Part shown: positions 28,038 through 37,941 of the stretch, piece by piece
How the letters are laid out: each line of letters begins with the position of its first letter
Numbering within the stretch: the stretch's first letter is position 1
Origin: Candidatus Zixiibacteriota bacterium
GTDB taxonomy: Bacteria; Zixibacteria; MSB-5A5; WJJR01
Reading direction: 5' to 3'
Assembly (NCBI GenBank): GCA_036397555.1
Contig: DASWIS010000020.1
Location: 1-64,000, forward strand
Length of the DNA: 64,000 nucleotides
Made by a program: the position numbers and the translations under genes
The notes under the pieces: generated by a model
What the model saw: the letters and a program-made list of their open reading frames with translations, nothing else
Database searches by the model: none
What the model was told of the DNA's origin: nothing

Positions 28038-30080
28038 ATGCCGGATGATCTCGCCACCAGGTATCGGCTGACGAACGGAACCGGGCATCGCGGTTGCAGT
28101 GCCGCAGCGCGCATCCTCCTGTCGCTGTTTTGCCTCGTGGTTTTCGCGGCGCGACATGTCAGTGCCGACAACAGCAGTTGCTTGGAGTGCCATTCCGTAC
28201 AAGACATGTTCGAAGATTTTGGGACCCGTGCCGAGTCGCTCGTTGTCACCGAAGAAACCCTCAGTCAATCGACCCATCGCGGATTCGATTGTGTGTCCTG
28301 CCACAGCGATCTTGAGGGGGTCGACGATTTCCCCCATGCCGACCAGCTAAAGCCGGTCGACTGCGGCCAGTGCCATTCGACGGAGTCCGAGCTGTACAAG
28401 TGGCACGGTCGGCTCGCGGTCGGCATCGGCGAGGATATTCCGATGTGCGCCGACTGCCACGGCACGCATGACATCCGTCATTCCTCGGAACGCGAGTCCG
28501 GAGTCAATCCCCTCAATCTTCCGGCGACCTGCGGGCGCTGTCACGAAGATATCGACCTGGTGCGCAAGCACGAGATCCTGCTGGCGCATCCGGTGGAATT
28601 GTTCGAAAACAGCGTCCACGGCCGCGCGTCGCTGGGCGGGGTCCATCTCGCCGCCACCTGCAACGACTGCCATTCGACCAACGGCACCGCGCACATCATC
28701 CTGTCGCCGGGAAATCCGCAATCGTCCGTCAACCACTTCAATATCCCGGGCACCTGCGGCCGTTGCCACAGCAACATCGCGCAGGACTACCTGGAAGGAA
28801 TTCACGGGCAACTGGCGATGCGCGGGCAAACCGCCTCGCCGGTGTGCACCAACTGCCACGGCGAACACGGTATCCTGCGCGCCACCGACCCGCGCTCACC
28901 GGTCAGCCCGACCCGTGTCGCCGAAGCCACCTGTTCACCCTGCCACGAGTCGGCGCGGCTCAATGAAAAATACGGCATCCCGACCGGACGGCTGAAGACC
29001 TGGGTCGACAGCTATCACGGTCTCAAAAGCCGCGCGGGCGATCTGACGGTCGCCAACTGCGCCTCCTGCCATGGGGCGCACCGCATCCTGCCGTCGTCGG
29101 ACTCGACCTCGTCGGTCCACGCCGCCAACCTGCAACATACGTGCGGCACGTGCCATCCCGGGATTACGACGGCGGTGGCGCAGCGGCCGATCCACGGCCC
29201 TCCCGGGGTCAGCGGCACGCCGGCCGCGCTCATCGTGCGGCAGATCTACATCTACGCCATCGTGATCATCATCGGCGCCATGGTGACACACTGGCTGATC
29301 GATCTGCGCAAACAGATCGTGCTCACGATGCGCCGCCGTCCGCGCGTCCGGCGCATGACTCTGGGCGAGGTCTGGCAGCACACCTTCCTCATGGTGACAT
29401 TCATCGTGCTGGTGATCTCCGGTTTCGCCTTGCGGTTCTCCGAATCGTGGTGGGTCAAATTCCTGTTCGGCTGGGAAGGCGGTTTTCCGCTGCGCGGCAT
29501 CATTCACCGCGTGTCGGCGGTGTTGTTCATTATCTCGGCCATCTGGCATATCTTCTACCTGGGAACACACCGCGGCCGCCGGTTCCTGGCCGACATCTTC
29601 CCGCGCCGCCACGATTTGAATCAGTTCGGCGGGATGATCGCTTACAACCTCGACTTGCGCCCCGAGCGCCCGCGCTTCGGCCGCTTCAGCTACGTCGAAA
29701 AGGCCGAGTACTGGGCGCTGGTGTGGGGGACTGTCGTGATGATCATCAGCGGCTTCTTTATGTGGGCCGAAAACCTGGCCGTCCGCTGGTTTCCCAAGGG
29801 ATTTCTCGATGTCATGCTCGTGGTCCACTACTACGAAGCGTGGCTGGCGACGCTGGCGGTGTTCATCTGGCACTTGTACTCCACCGTCTTCAGCCCCGGC
29901 GTCTATCCGATGAACCCCTCCTGGCTGACCGGTCACATCCCGCTGGAGATGTACCGGCACGAACATCCCGATGACCCGGCGCTGCACACCGTGACCGGGA
30001 CACCCATTACGGACTCGGATTCGGGGGACCCGGCACACCCTGATCAGCCAAAAGAAGGCGGACCGCCGGGCACGGCTTGA
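28038..30080 (+). CDS. 11-haem cytochrome c fused to a membrane b-type cytochrome domain
   Basis: 680 residues. Signal or anchor at about 25-42, then 11 CxxCH motifs to about residue 375 in a DmsE/NrfB-like multihaem arrangement, then an integral-membrane part with five or so helices from about 395 to 630. That part resembles cytochrome b561/formate dehydrogenase gamma proteins, with His residues in QHTFLMVTF, HRVSAVLFIISAIWHIFYLG and HYYEAWLATLAVFIWHLY that could bind haem b. The design is like the CbcL-type quinol oxidases of Geobacter. The C-terminal 35 residues are Pro/Asp-rich and cytosolic or periplasmic. It is directly downstream of the NapC/NirT-like gene. Confidence 0.9.
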   Translation: MPDDLATRYRLTNGTGHRGCSAAARILLSLFCLVVFAARHVSADNSSCLECHSVQDMFEDFGTRAESLVVTEETLSQSTHRGFDCVSCHSDLEGVDDFPHADQLKPVDCGQCHSTESELYKWHGRLAVGIGEDIPMCADCHGTHDIRHSSERESGVNPLNLPATCGRCHEDIDLVRKHEILLAHPVELFENSVHGRASLGGVHLAATCNDCHSTNGTAHIILSPGNPQSSVNHFNIPGTCGRCHSNIAQDYLEGIHGQLAMRGQTASPVCTNCHGEHGILRATDPRSPVSPTRVAEATCSPCHESARLNEKYGIPTGRLKTWVDSYHGLKSRAGDLTVANCASCHGAHRILPSSDSTSSVHAANLQHTCGTCHPGITTAVAQRPIHGPPGVSGTPAALIVRQIYIYAIVIIIGAMVTHWLIDLRKQIVLTMRRRPRVRRMTLGEVWQHTFLMVTFIVLVISGFALRFSESWWVKFLFGWEGGFPLRGIIHRVSAVLFIISAIWHIFYLGTHRGRRFLADIFPRRHDLNQFGGMIAYNLDLRPERPRFGRFSYVEKAEYWALVWGTVVMIISGFFMWAENLAVRWFPKGFLDVMLVVHYYEAWLATLAVFIWHLYSTVFSPGVYPMNPSWLTGHIPLEMYRHEHPDDPALHTVTGTPITDSDSGDPAHPDQPKEGGPPGTA

Positions 30081-30147
30081 ACGGCGGCACGGCCAGACAA
30101 CTCCGCCGCACTCCTGTCGATTCACGGGAATCTGTTGATTGGTCGGT

Positions 30148-31284
30148 TCACTGAAGTCCGGGGATCCGTTCCCCCGGCGGGACATCGTACGCGTTGCGCT
30201 CGTCGTCGTGGCAACTGCTGCAGGTCGGCACTACATCGAATCGTCGTTCCGAGTGGCAGCCCTCGCAGTCGAATTCGCCGTGGAGCTCATCGAGCCGCAG
30301 GCCGGTGACTGCGTGCGCAAACGACTCCTGCGTCCAGTCACCGTGACAGCCGGTACACGCGCGATCCAACTGTGTGATGCGCTGCCCGGATGCGTGACAA
30401 GAGCTGCACTCCAGTGATGCATGGAAACGGTTCAGCGGCCAGCCGGTGGACGCGTGCGTAAACGGCGGGCGCTGCGCGTTGTCATGGCACTTGGCGCAGG
30501 CATCCTGACGGTGGCAATCGTTGCAGACCGCGTGAACCTGTTCGGGCGTCTTTGCGACCACCTGAGCCGGTTTGAGAACATCGTGACAATTGCTGCAGCT
30601 TTCTTTCTGATGGCAGTCGACGCAGCGCAGCCCGAACAAGTCGATGTGTTCCTGATGGAAAAACGTAACGACCGGTGCGGGCTGGTACGGAGTCTCGTAA
30701 ACTTTGATGTCGGGTGCTGCGATACGCGGATGCGCGGATCCCAGCATCCCGGATAGACCGTTGTCTGTCGGCGCGATCGCACCCGAGCGCGGTGCATGGC
30801 AGGCCGTGCACTTGGTATCGTGCGTCCACTCACGGTGGCAGGCGATGCACTGGCGGTGGTACGCGCCCTTCAATGACGGCATCCGCAAATTGTCTTCGGT
30901 ACGCGACGCCTCGTGGCATTCGCTGCACGGCGGAATCCGTCCCGGGGGGCTGTAGTGATGGCAGGTGGCGCAATCGCCGCCCATCCCCGACATGTTCGCA
31001 TGGGCTAGGTGGTTGAATTGCACCGGTTCGTACAGATCGACCAACTTATCGAGCAGAATCGATGCCGGCCCTTCGGCGGCATCGTGCGGGGCGGTGCTCT
31101 GCACCGCCTCTATGCGCGGGCAAGAGATCAGACACGGCGAATCGGACGTCGGGTAGTCGCACGTGTGACACTGGCGGCAATCCAATTTGGAGAGCGGCTG
31201 ACGGTGCGCGACGCTGGTCTGTGCCGCAGACCATGCCGCCATCAATAACACGGCAAACACAACAATCGGAACAAATCGCCTCAT
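30148..31284 (-). CDS. 13-haem c-type cytochrome associated with HybAB-like membrane module
   Basis: 378 residues from ATG 31284 (a GTG three bases upstream is less likely). Signal peptide ends at about residue 22 (WSAAQ). Thirteen CxxCH motifs are present, plus a non-haem Cys cluster CDYPTSDSPCLISC just after the first motif. The ATG overlaps the TGA of the HybB-like gene (TGATG), so it is the third gene of the minus-strand operon and probably the periplasmic electron acceptor of that complex. Confidence 0.9.
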   Translation of the reverse strand: MRRFVPIVVFAVLLMAAWSAAQTSVAHRQPLSKLDCRQCHTCDYPTSDSPCLISCPRIEAVQSTAPHDAAEGPASILLDKLVDLYEPVQFNHLAHANMSGMGGDCATCHHYSPPGRIPPCSECHEASRTEDNLRMPSLKGAYHRQCIACHREWTHDTKCTACHAPRSGAIAPTDNGLSGMLGSAHPRIAAPDIKVYETPYQPAPVVTFFHQEHIDLFGLRCVDCHQKESCSNCHDVLKPAQVVAKTPEQVHAVCNDCHRQDACAKCHDNAQRPPFTHASTGWPLNRFHASLECSSCHASGQRITQLDRACTGCHGDWTQESFAHAVTGLRLDELHGEFDCEGCHSERRFDVVPTCSSCHDDERNAYDVPPGERIPGLQ

Positions 31285-32564
31285 CACCCATCCTGCGAAA
31301 TGGCCGCTTCAGAGACGGTCTCAACCGGCTGCTTCGCCTCCACTGGTTCCGCCACGCCGGCAGGATACGCGGCGATCACCGGGAACGTCATCACGAACCA
31401 GCGATACACCAGGATCAGGCCGCTGGCCAGCCCAATCGTGACACCGATCTCCATCCAGGATGGGAAGTACGTGCGCGTCGGATACAACGGCTCGTACGCC
31501 ACCAGAAACACATTGATGCGGTTGATGACCACGCCCCCCACGACCATGAGCGCCGCGGAAAACAACGCCGGCAGTGATTGTCGCCAACGCTCCTGCACAA
31601 GGATGGCCATCGGGAAGAGCACGCCCACGGTCATTTCGATGAGGAAGGCGACGCTGTGAGTGGAGAGATCGGTCACGTATCCCCAGACGCCACGGATGGT
31701 CAGGTCGACAATTCGCACCACAAGATAAACACCCAGCAGCACCGGGACATATCCCGCAATCGACGACAGGATTCTGCGCTCGGGTTTCAGGCGGAATGAT
31801 CGAGCCGCCGCGATCGATTCGACGATGACCATCGGAAACCCGACCGCGATCGCCGACAGCAGAAAAAGCAGTGGCGAGATCGGCGTGTGCCAGATCGGGT
31901 GCATCTTGGTCTCGGCGATGACCATTAAGGTGCCCAGTGACGACTGATGCAGGCACGACAGGACGACGCCAGCAATGATGAAAACCGAGATGAAGCGCCG
32001 CAGATTGGCCCCGGCCACCTCCATCACCGCTTCGAAGAATCGGTTTAGAAACTGCAATGGACGGGGCAGACGGACACGGCCGCTGAAGCGCTCCACCACG
32101 GTGGGCAAAAACTCGATGTAGAGCACGGCGAGATAAATCATCACACAAATGCCGACTTCAAAGAGCACGGAATTGCCCTGCCACATGCCCGGGAGCATCG
32201 GATGCCAGACGTTATAGTAACGCCCCAAGTCGGCCAGCAGGCCGACGACGACGAATGTGTAGCCGAGCATCGCCGTCAGCAGCGCGGGGCGAACGATGTC
32301 GTGATACTCCTCTTTGTGAAAAATGTCGGCCAATGCGGCGGTCGTAAAGCCGCCAGCGGCCAGTGCCACTCCGGAGGCGACATCGACGGCAATCCAGATT
32401 CCCCAAGGGTACTGATTGTCGAGATTTGTTGCCGCTCCTAATCCAAAGAGAAGGCGGTAGAGGTACAGCAATGCGCCGACCCCTGTCAGGATGCCGAGAA
32501 TCGTCGTGCCCCATGTCCAGAATCGGACGGTGACGCGGCGCGCATGATTATTCGGGGCCAACAT
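31284..32564 (-). CDS. NrfD/HybB-type integral membrane quinone-interacting subunit
   Basis: 426 residues from ATG 32564, chosen because it overlaps the upstream iron-sulfur gene by 17 nt; a longer frame reaches 32654. About ten transmembrane helices; NLDNQYPWGIWIAVDVASGVALAAGGFTTAAL near the N-terminus is the hallmark of HybB-like NrfD family proteins. Such subunits exchange electrons with (mena)quinone and pass them to the adjacent iron-sulfur subunit. No hydrogenase large or small subunit is present, so the partner is most likely the 13-haem cytochrome downstream. Confidence 0.9.
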   Translation of the reverse strand: MLAPNNHARRVTVRFWTWGTTILGILTGVGALLYLYRLLFGLGAATNLDNQYPWGIWIAVDVASGVALAAGGFTTAALADIFHKEEYHDIVRPALLTAMLGYTFVVVGLLADLGRYYNVWHPMLPGMWQGNSVLFEVGICVMIYLAVLYIEFLPTVVERFSGRVRLPRPLQFLNRFFEAVMEVAGANLRRFISVFIIAGVVLSCLHQSSLGTLMVIAETKMHPIWHTPISPLLFLLSAIAVGFPMVIVESIAAARSFRLKPERRILSSIAGYVPVLLGVYLVVRIVDLTIRGVWGYVTDLSTHSVAFLIEMTVGVLFPMAILVQERWRQSLPALFSAALMVVGGVVINRINVFLVAYEPLYPTRTYFPSWMEIGVTIGLASGLILVYRWFVMTFPVIAAYPAGVAEPVEAKQPVETVSEAAISQDG

Positions 32565-33459
32565 CGTCCTCTGCGGTGGGCTCAGACTTTCCGTTGCGAC
32601 GCGTCGAGTACATGACCAGCCCCAGCAACGCGTACAGCGCCAACGGCGGTACAAACGACCGGAAGATTCCGTGCTGGATCGATTCGGTCAGCGGCGGAAT
32701 CGGTTTGCTTCCCAGTTCGGGAAGCCCGGTCGAGGCGACGTCCGACGCGAGCAGGTAGAGCCAAGCGGTACCGCCGACCTCGTGCTCACCATAGATGTGA
32801 TCGATGTACTTTCCGGGATTGTGACGAATCCGTGCCCTTGCAACTTCGATCAAATCCTCGCGACGACCGAAGGTCAGCGCTTCATTGGGGCAGATGGCCA
32901 CGCACGCCGGCTGTTCGCCGCGCGCCAGGCGTTCGTGACAGAAGGTGCACTTGCGCACCTCCGGCGTCAGCGCGTTGTGGTATTCGTAGGCCGGAATCTG
33001 AAACGGGCACGCCACCATGCAGTAGCGGCAACCGATGCACTTCCAGGCGTCGTACACGACCGGCCCCTGCGGGTCTTTGGTCAGCGCGCCGACGATGCAC
33101 GAGGAGACACAGGCCGGCTGGTTGCAGTGCATACACTGCATCTTGATCGTGTGCGGGCGCTGATCGGAGCCACGGTATTCATTGACGACCGTGTAGCGTT
33201 TGTCGTCGGGGCGTCGATCCTCAGCGAATACGCTCTTGTCGTCGTAGTTGGCGAGGAGGTCATTGAGCAGCTTGTGTTCCTGTTCGCAGGCCCACTCGCA
33301 CTTGCGGCACCCGATGCAGACCACGGTATCGACCAGCACGCCCCAAGCGACGTCGCAATCGGCAGCGGCATGTCGTTCGGCATTGGCGTCGCGACCGACC
33401 GCAACAGCCGCGGCCGTGGCACCCAGCGTGGTCAGAAATCGGCGTCTGTCAAGTCCCAT
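32548..33459 (-). CDS. HybA-like Tat-exported iron-sulfur protein
   Basis: 303 residues. N-terminal twin-arginine signal (DRRRFLTTLGATAAA). Four ferredoxin-type cysteine clusters: CIGCRKCEWAC, CMHCNQPACVSSC, CIGCRYCMVACPF and CTFCHERL...CVAICP, enough for four [4Fe-4S] centres as in HybA/DmsB/NrfC proteins. A C-terminal hydrophobic helix (about 268-285) would anchor it on the periplasmic side, as in HybA. First gene of the three-gene minus-strand operon; ribosome site GGAGAG is seen. It links the NrfD-type subunit to the 13-haem cytochrome. Confidence 0.92.
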   Translation of the reverse strand: MGLDRRRFLTTLGATAAAVAVGRDANAERHAAADCDVAWGVLVDTVVCIGCRKCEWACEQEHKLLNDLLANYDDKSVFAEDRRPDDKRYTVVNEYRGSDQRPHTIKMQCMHCNQPACVSSCIVGALTKDPQGPVVYDAWKCIGCRYCMVACPFQIPAYEYHNALTPEVRKCTFCHERLARGEQPACVAICPNEALTFGRREDLIEVARARIRHNPGKYIDHIYGEHEVGGTAWLYLLASDVASTGLPELGSKPIPPLTESIQHGIFRSFVPPLALYALLGLVMYSTRRNGKSEPTAEDDVGPE

Positions 33460-33773
33460 GGCAACTCTCCGTCGGCATCTGTACCCCGGTTGCCTGCGTC
33501 TGATCTCAATGTCGGCAACCCGGCATCCATACTACGACGGCGGCGATTGGGCGGATGTCAAAACAGACGCTTTTTGTCCGAGACCTTATGAGCATGCGCG
33601 GCGTTTGATAGCGGAATCGCTGCAATGAAGTGGGGTTGCGCAGTGATCCCCAATCCCTTATAGGACCAAAACAGGGGCAATTTAGCAATCCTGGCTTTCT
33701 CGCGGAGTTCTCTACGTGTATTATTGGTAGACAACGCTCGCCGCGGGCGATCGTTGCACTCTGGGAGGAGTTA
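33460..33773. other. Divergent intergenic region
   Basis: 314 bp between the HybA-like operon (minus) and the tetrahaem cytochrome (plus). A strong GGGAGGAG ribosome site for the plus gene is at the right edge. A TATTAT at 33719-33724 could be a -10 for the plus gene, but no good -35 is visible. No small gene or hairpin terminator seen. Confidence 0.5.
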
Positions 33774-34361
33774 ATGAAACGTACAACGGAAGGGCTGCGC
33801 TCGGGACGGGGAATGGTCGTGCTGTCGGTGGTGGCGTTTTTGGCGGCGGCGGCATTCACAGCCGATTGGGGCAGCGGTCTCAATGCGCAGGAAGGCGAAA
33901 AGAAACCCGCCGCTGAAATGAAGGTTCCGGGAAAGTCCGACACACTGTTGTGGGCCGAGAAAAATTTCCATTACGTCGGCGACAAAAGTTGCAAGCTGTG
34001 CCACAAGGCGGAGTACGATTCCTGGGGGCTGACAGTTCACGCCAAGGCGTGGGACGTCCTCAAACCGGAAGAACAGAAGAATGCTGAATGTGTCGAATGC
34101 CACTCGATCGGCAAATCGAAATCCGATTCGCTCCTCGTGGGAGTAGGATGTGAATCGTGCCACGGCCCGGGATCGGAATATAAAGCAATGAAAGTCATGA
34201 AGGACCCAAAACTCGCGGCCGCCGCCGGACTCTTGCCGATCACGGAGGCCACCTGCGTGCGCTGTCACAATCAGCGCAGCCCCTTCTACAAGAAATTCGT
34301 CTTTGCGGAAGCGTTGAAGACCGGCGTGCACGAGCATCCCAAGAAGCCCGAAACGAAGTAG
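33774..34361 (+). CDS. Tetrahaem cytochrome c (cytochrome c554-like)
   Basis: 195 residues from ATG 33774 with a near-perfect ribosome site. Signal or membrane helix at about residues 14-31, then four CxxCH motifs: CKLCH (in DKSCKLCHKAEYDSW), CVECH, CESCH (in GCESCHGPGSEY) and CVRCH. The KLCHKAEYDSW...HAKAW and CESCHGPGSEY patterns are common in the c554 family of small tetrahaem proteins. Likely a periplasmic electron carrier for the Rieske/cytochrome b module 236 bp downstream. Confidence 0.9.
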   Translation: MKRTTEGLRSGRGMVVLSVVAFLAAAAFTADWGSGLNAQEGEKKPAAEMKVPGKSDTLLWAEKNFHYVGDKSCKLCHKAEYDSWGLTVHAKAWDVLKPEEQKNAECVECHSIGKSKSDSLLVGVGCESCHGPGSEYKAMKVMKDPKLAAAAGLLPITEATCVRCHNQRSPFYKKFVFAEALKTGVHEHPKKPETK

Positions 34362-34596
34362 GGTTCCGACTTGTATGGAAACGGAATCCGGGTCGGTATC
34401 GAAAGACGCCGACCTCGTTTCGTTAAGCACATCGCAGACGGATCCGATGATTGTGCGCTGCAGCTGCCTGATGCGCAGCCGTGCCGCGTATTCTGCTTGA
34501 CGCCGGGTGCATCGTGATTGAATGCTCCATGGTCAGGCGCGCCGAAGCCGGCTTCCGGATTCACGCGGCGCGATCGGGTCGCAAGGCGGGCCGGGG

Positions 34597-35058
34597 ATGA
34601 GCATCGGGGACCAGTTGCACGAGACCAGACAATCGTTTTCCCGTCGCGGGTTTCTCAACACGCTCCTGGGATCGAGCATCGCGGGATTGCTGGGCGCCGT
34701 CGTGTATCCGCTGGCACGGTTCATCGTACCGCCGCAGCAGCCGGAGGCCGCCACATCCCAGGTCGTGGCCGCCCGTGTCGGTGATTTGCTGCCCAACAGC
34801 GGCAAGATCTTCCTCTTCGGCAAGGACCCGGCGCTCCTGGTCTTGACGAACGCCGGAGAGTACCGCGCGTTTTCGGCAACCTGTACCCATCTGGACTGCA
34901 CGGTGCAGTATCGTGACGACCTCAAGCATATCTGGTGTGCGTGTCACAACGGGCACTATGACCTGAACGGAAACAACATTGCCGGCCCGCCGCCGCGACC
35001 GTTGGCCCTCTACGATGTCGCCGTCCGCGACGATCACATCATCGTGACCCGGACATGA
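34597..35058 (+). CDS. Rieske [2Fe-2S] iron-sulfur protein
   Basis: 153 residues from ATG 34597. The N-terminus has a Tat-like [11 protein letters not shown] followed by a hydrophobic anchor. The cluster-binding boxes are CTHLDC and CACHNGHYD, giving two Cys and two His ligands and the disulfide pair. As in cytochrome bc1/b6f complexes, it would take electrons from quinol at the periplasmic side. Its stop overlaps the start of the cytochrome b gene by 4 nt. Frames upstream of 34597 (to 34522) are non-homologous. Confidence 0.93.
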   Translation: MSIGDQLHETRQSFSRRGFLNTLLGSSIAGLLGAVVYPLARFIVPPQQPEAATSQVVAARVGDLLPNSGKIFLFGKDPALLVLTNAGEYRAFSATCTHLDCTVQYRDDLKHIWCACHNGHYDLNGNNIAGPPPRPLALYDVAVRDDHIIVTRT

Positions 35059-36131
35059 ACGCGAACGTTTCCAAACAGGGAGTTTGGAATTGGCTGGACG
35101 AGCGGCTGGGGTTGCACGTCGTTTCTGATCTTCTCGCACATAAGCGTGTCCCGGTTCACAGACACACCGTCTGGTATTACCTCGGCGGGATGACGCTGTT
35201 TTGCTTTTTAATTCAGGTCGGCACCGGAATCCTCCTGTTGCTCTACTACCGACCGACTGCAGAGGCCGCCTTCGAGTCGGTGGAATTCATTATGACCGAG
35301 GTCCCCTTCGGGTGGCTGGTGCGTTCGATCCATTCCTGGGCCGCCAACCTGATGATCTTCTTCGCATTTGTGCATCTGTTCTCGGTCTTTTTGTTGCGCG
35401 CCTATCGCCGTCCACGCGAACTGACATGGATCAGCGGAGCCCTGCTGTTGTTCCTTTCCCTGGCCTTCGGATTCTCCGGATATCTGCTCCCCTGGAATCA
35501 ACTCGCGTACTTTGCCACCAAGGTCGGCACGGACATTCTCGGCGAGATCCCGTTAGTGGGAGACTGGTTGCTCCAGATTGCCCGTGGCGGAGACGATGTC
35601 ACCGGGGCGACGTTGACGCGGTTCTTTGGGGTCCATGTCGCAGTGTTGCCCATGCTGGCCACGTTTTTTCTGATCGTGCATCTCGTACTGGTGCAGAAGC
35701 ACGGCATGAGTGTTCCGATCTCCCAGAAACGAAAAGACTGCCCACAAATGCCGTTTGTGCCCAGCTTTGCCTTACGCGATCTGGTCGGTTGGACGCTGGC
35801 GTTGGGATTACTGGTGACGCTGGCATCGGTGTTCCCTTGGGAACTGGGAGTCAAGGCTGACCCGCTCGCTCCGGCACCGGCGGGAATCCGCCCCGAGTGG
35901 TTCTTCATGTTCATGTTTCAAACGCTCAAGTACATTCCGGGAAAGGTGTTCTTCATCGACGGAGAGCTGCTGGGCATCCTGATCTTTGCGGTGGGCGGCG
36001 CGGCGATGGTTTTGGTGCCGTTCCTCGACCGCAAGGCGCGCCACGAGCAACGCAACCTATTGTTCACCGTGATCGGCTGGGGTGTCATCGTGTATATCGT
36101 TGCTTTCACGATTCTTGGGTATCTTTCATGA
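35055..36131 (+). CDS. Cytochrome b of a bc/b6f-type complex (single-chain)
   Basis: 358 residues and about eight transmembrane helices, so PetB- and PetD-like parts are fused in one chain. Haem ligands: His in [17 protein letters not shown] and in [17 protein letters not shown]. The quinol-site signature is [10 protein letters not shown] (PEWF instead of the canonical PEWY) followed by a LKYIPG stretch. It should oxidise menaquinol and pass electrons to the Rieske protein. The stop overlaps the ATG of the nine-haem cytochrome, so the haem protein is expected to replace cytochrome c1/f. Confidence 0.95.
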   Translation: MNANVSKQGVWNWLDERLGLHVVSDLLAHKRVPVHRHTVWYYLGGMTLFCFLIQVGTGILLLLYYRPTAEAAFESVEFIMTEVPFGWLVRSIHSWAANLMIFFAFVHLFSVFLLRAYRRPRELTWISGALLLFLSLAFGFSGYLLPWNQLAYFATKVGTDILGEIPLVGDWLLQIARGGDDVTGATLTRFFGVHVAVLPMLATFFLIVHLVLVQKHGMSVPISQKRKDCPQMPFVPSFALRDLVGWTLALGLLVTLASVFPWELGVKADPLAPAPAGIRPEWFFMFMFQTLKYIPGKVFFIDGELLGILIFAVGGAAMVLVPFLDRKARHEQRNLLFTVIGWGVIVYIVAFTILGYLS

Positions 36132-37411
36132 ACATTATGCAGGGGTTTGGCAGCCGGGTTTATTTCATCGCGCTGATCGGCGTGATGGTGGTCCTGTGGG
36201 GTCGGACAGTGACGGCGCAAACGGGAAACTCCTGCGTTGATTGCCATGCGGGCCTGACGATCGAACGGCTGCGCACGCCGGCTGCATCGTTTACAGAGGA
36301 CATCCATTACCAGAAGGAGTTCTCGTGCCAGGATTGTCACGGCGGCGACCCGTCCACCGGACACGATGCCGAACGCGCCCACGATCGTGCGAAGGGATTT
36401 CGCGGCGCGCCACGGCCAAGCGAGATTCCGGCTTTGTGCGCGGGCTGTCATTCCGACGTCGAGCTGATGAAACGATTCAACCCAAAGCTGCGCGTCGATC
36501 AAATGCTGGAATATCGCTCGAGCCACCATGGAAAGGCGCTGGCCGAGGGGGACGACCACGTGGCGACCTGCACGTCGTGCCACGGCATCCATGGCATCCG
36601 GCCCATCGGCGATTCCCGCTCACCGGTCTACAGAACAAACGTGTCCACAACGTGCGGTGAATGCCACGGAAACGATGCCCACATGCGTCCGTATGGAATC
36701 CCGACCGATCAGGCGCAGCAGTATCGCTCCTCCGTTCACGGTGTGAAGCTTCTGGACGAGGGCGACCTGGCGGCGCCGACCTGCAACAACTGTCATGGGA
36801 ATCATGGCGCAACGCCCCCGGGATTGTCTTCGATCTCTCAGGTCTGCGGCGAGTGCCATGCCAACAACCGTGACTTCTTCAACGCGAGTCCGCATAAGGC
36901 GGCATTCGCCGAATTGGGACTCGCCGACTGCATCATCTGTCATGGACATCATGACATTCAGTTTTCCACCGATGCAATGCTGGGGGTCGGCGAGGATGCC
37001 CTGTGCATCACCTGCCATGCCGAGGGTGATAACGGGTATATAGCGGCGGCCACGATGGCTTCGGCACTGGACACGCTGAAACTCACTCTGGCCGAAGCGC
37101 ACACCAAAATTCAGCGGGCCCAACGAGGCGGCGTGAAAGTCGCAGGCGGAAGGTTCGACCTCCACGATGCCGATGCCGCCCTCATCAAGGCGCGCACCGC
37201 TGTGCATCACTTCAACGTCGAAAAGTTTCGCGCCATCATCGACGAGGGGCTTGCTTCGGCCCGGATCGTCATCGACCAGGGCGATCGTGCATTAAACGAC
37301 CTGCGCATGCGGCGCGTCGGTCTCGCATTCACGATCCCTCTGATCTTGCTGGTCGCGGTACTCCTCACGCTGAAGATCCGTCAAATCGAGCGCTCCCGGA
37401 TTCACCGGTAA
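36128..37411 (+). CDS. Nine-haem cytochrome c with C-terminal anchor, third subunit of the bc-type complex
   Basis: 427 residues from ATG 36128 (4-nt overlap with cytochrome b). Signal helix at residues 10-29, then nine CxxCH motifs between about residues 36 and 298. The last 120 residues form a helical region ([19 protein letters not shown]) and a C-terminal transmembrane helix ([18 protein letters not shown]) with a basic cytoplasmic end. Pattern and position suggest a membrane-anchored electron acceptor in place of cytochrome c1. It resembles NrfB/DmsE-like cytochromes by its regular CxxCH...H spacing. Confidence 0.92.
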   Translation: MNIMQGFGSRVYFIALIGVMVVLWGRTVTAQTGNSCVDCHAGLTIERLRTPAASFTEDIHYQKEFSCQDCHGGDPSTGHDAERAHDRAKGFRGAPRPSEIPALCAGCHSDVELMKRFNPKLRVDQMLEYRSSHHGKALAEGDDHVATCTSCHGIHGIRPIGDSRSPVYRTNVSTTCGECHGNDAHMRPYGIPTDQAQQYRSSVHGVKLLDEGDLAAPTCNNCHGNHGATPPGLSSISQVCGECHANNRDFFNASPHKAAFAELGLADCIICHGHHDIQFSTDAMLGVGEDALCITCHAEGDNGYIAAATMASALDTLKLTLAEAHTKIQRAQRGGVKVAGGRFDLHDADAALIKARTAVHHFNVEKFRAIIDEGLASARIVIDQGDRALNDLRMRRVGLAFTIPLILLVAVLLTLKIRQIERSRIHR

Positions 37412-37464
37412 CATCCGCACGGATCAAGTACAGCAAACCCCACTTCGCAGTCCGGTCCCCGATG

Positions 37465-37941
37465 TCACAGATGGTGATGCAACAGATGTTGATCGCCACG
37501 CCCGGCCGTCAGCGCGATGGTCAGAATCAGTACCAGCACCAAAACCGTCACGATGACCGGGAGAACCCAGTCACGCGATGATGTGCTGACCACGGTACCC
37601 GGTGTCTCGGGTTGGGCGTTGTCCTCCTCCACGACGGGATTGGGAGCAACGACCGGCGGCGTACGGATCGTCACCAGGGGCAGATAGATCCACCCGTCCC
37701 CGTACGTCGGGTGGTGAATCTTGACCCAATTCCGGGTCTTGGCGATGACCGGAAACTCCTGACCCTGGACGGCCTGGCCCAACAAATCCGAGTCGGTCCT
37801 CGGTCCCAGACGGACGTTGACCGTCGGCCGTTCGACGACTGCGGTTTCCCGGGCCACGGTGACCTGCGCGATGGCGGATGTCCCGCCGATGATTGCGCCG
37901 GATATGACGATCAGGGCAACGATGAGCGCGTAACGCTTCAT
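37465..37941 (-). CDS. Bacterial SH3-domain protein with C-terminal membrane helix
   Basis: 158 residues. Signal peptide about residues 1-25 (SAIAQ), then a bacterial SH3 domain (about 35-92: NVRLGPRTDSDLLGQAVQG, then WVKIHHPTYGDGWIYLPLV), a Pro/Glu-rich linker, one transmembrane helix (about 125-147) and a His-rich end. SH3b domains bind peptidoglycan or peptides in the envelope. A near-perfect ribosome site (AAGGAGGTGATG) precedes the start. Converges with the nine-haem cytochrome; function is otherwise unknown. Confidence 0.85.
   Translation of the reverse strand: MKRYALIVALIVISGAIIGGTSAIAQVTVARETAVVERPTVNVRLGPRTDSDLLGQAVQGQEFPVIAKTRNWVKIHHPTYGDGWIYLPLVTIRTPPVVAPNPVVEEDNAQPETPGTVVSTSSRDWVLPVIVTVLVLVLILTIALTAGRGDQHLLHHHL

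Noticed and set aside
28935-30185. 416-residue frame on the minus strand
   Set aside because: Antisense to the 11-haem/b-type fusion; His/Asp-rich codon shadow with no ribosome site.
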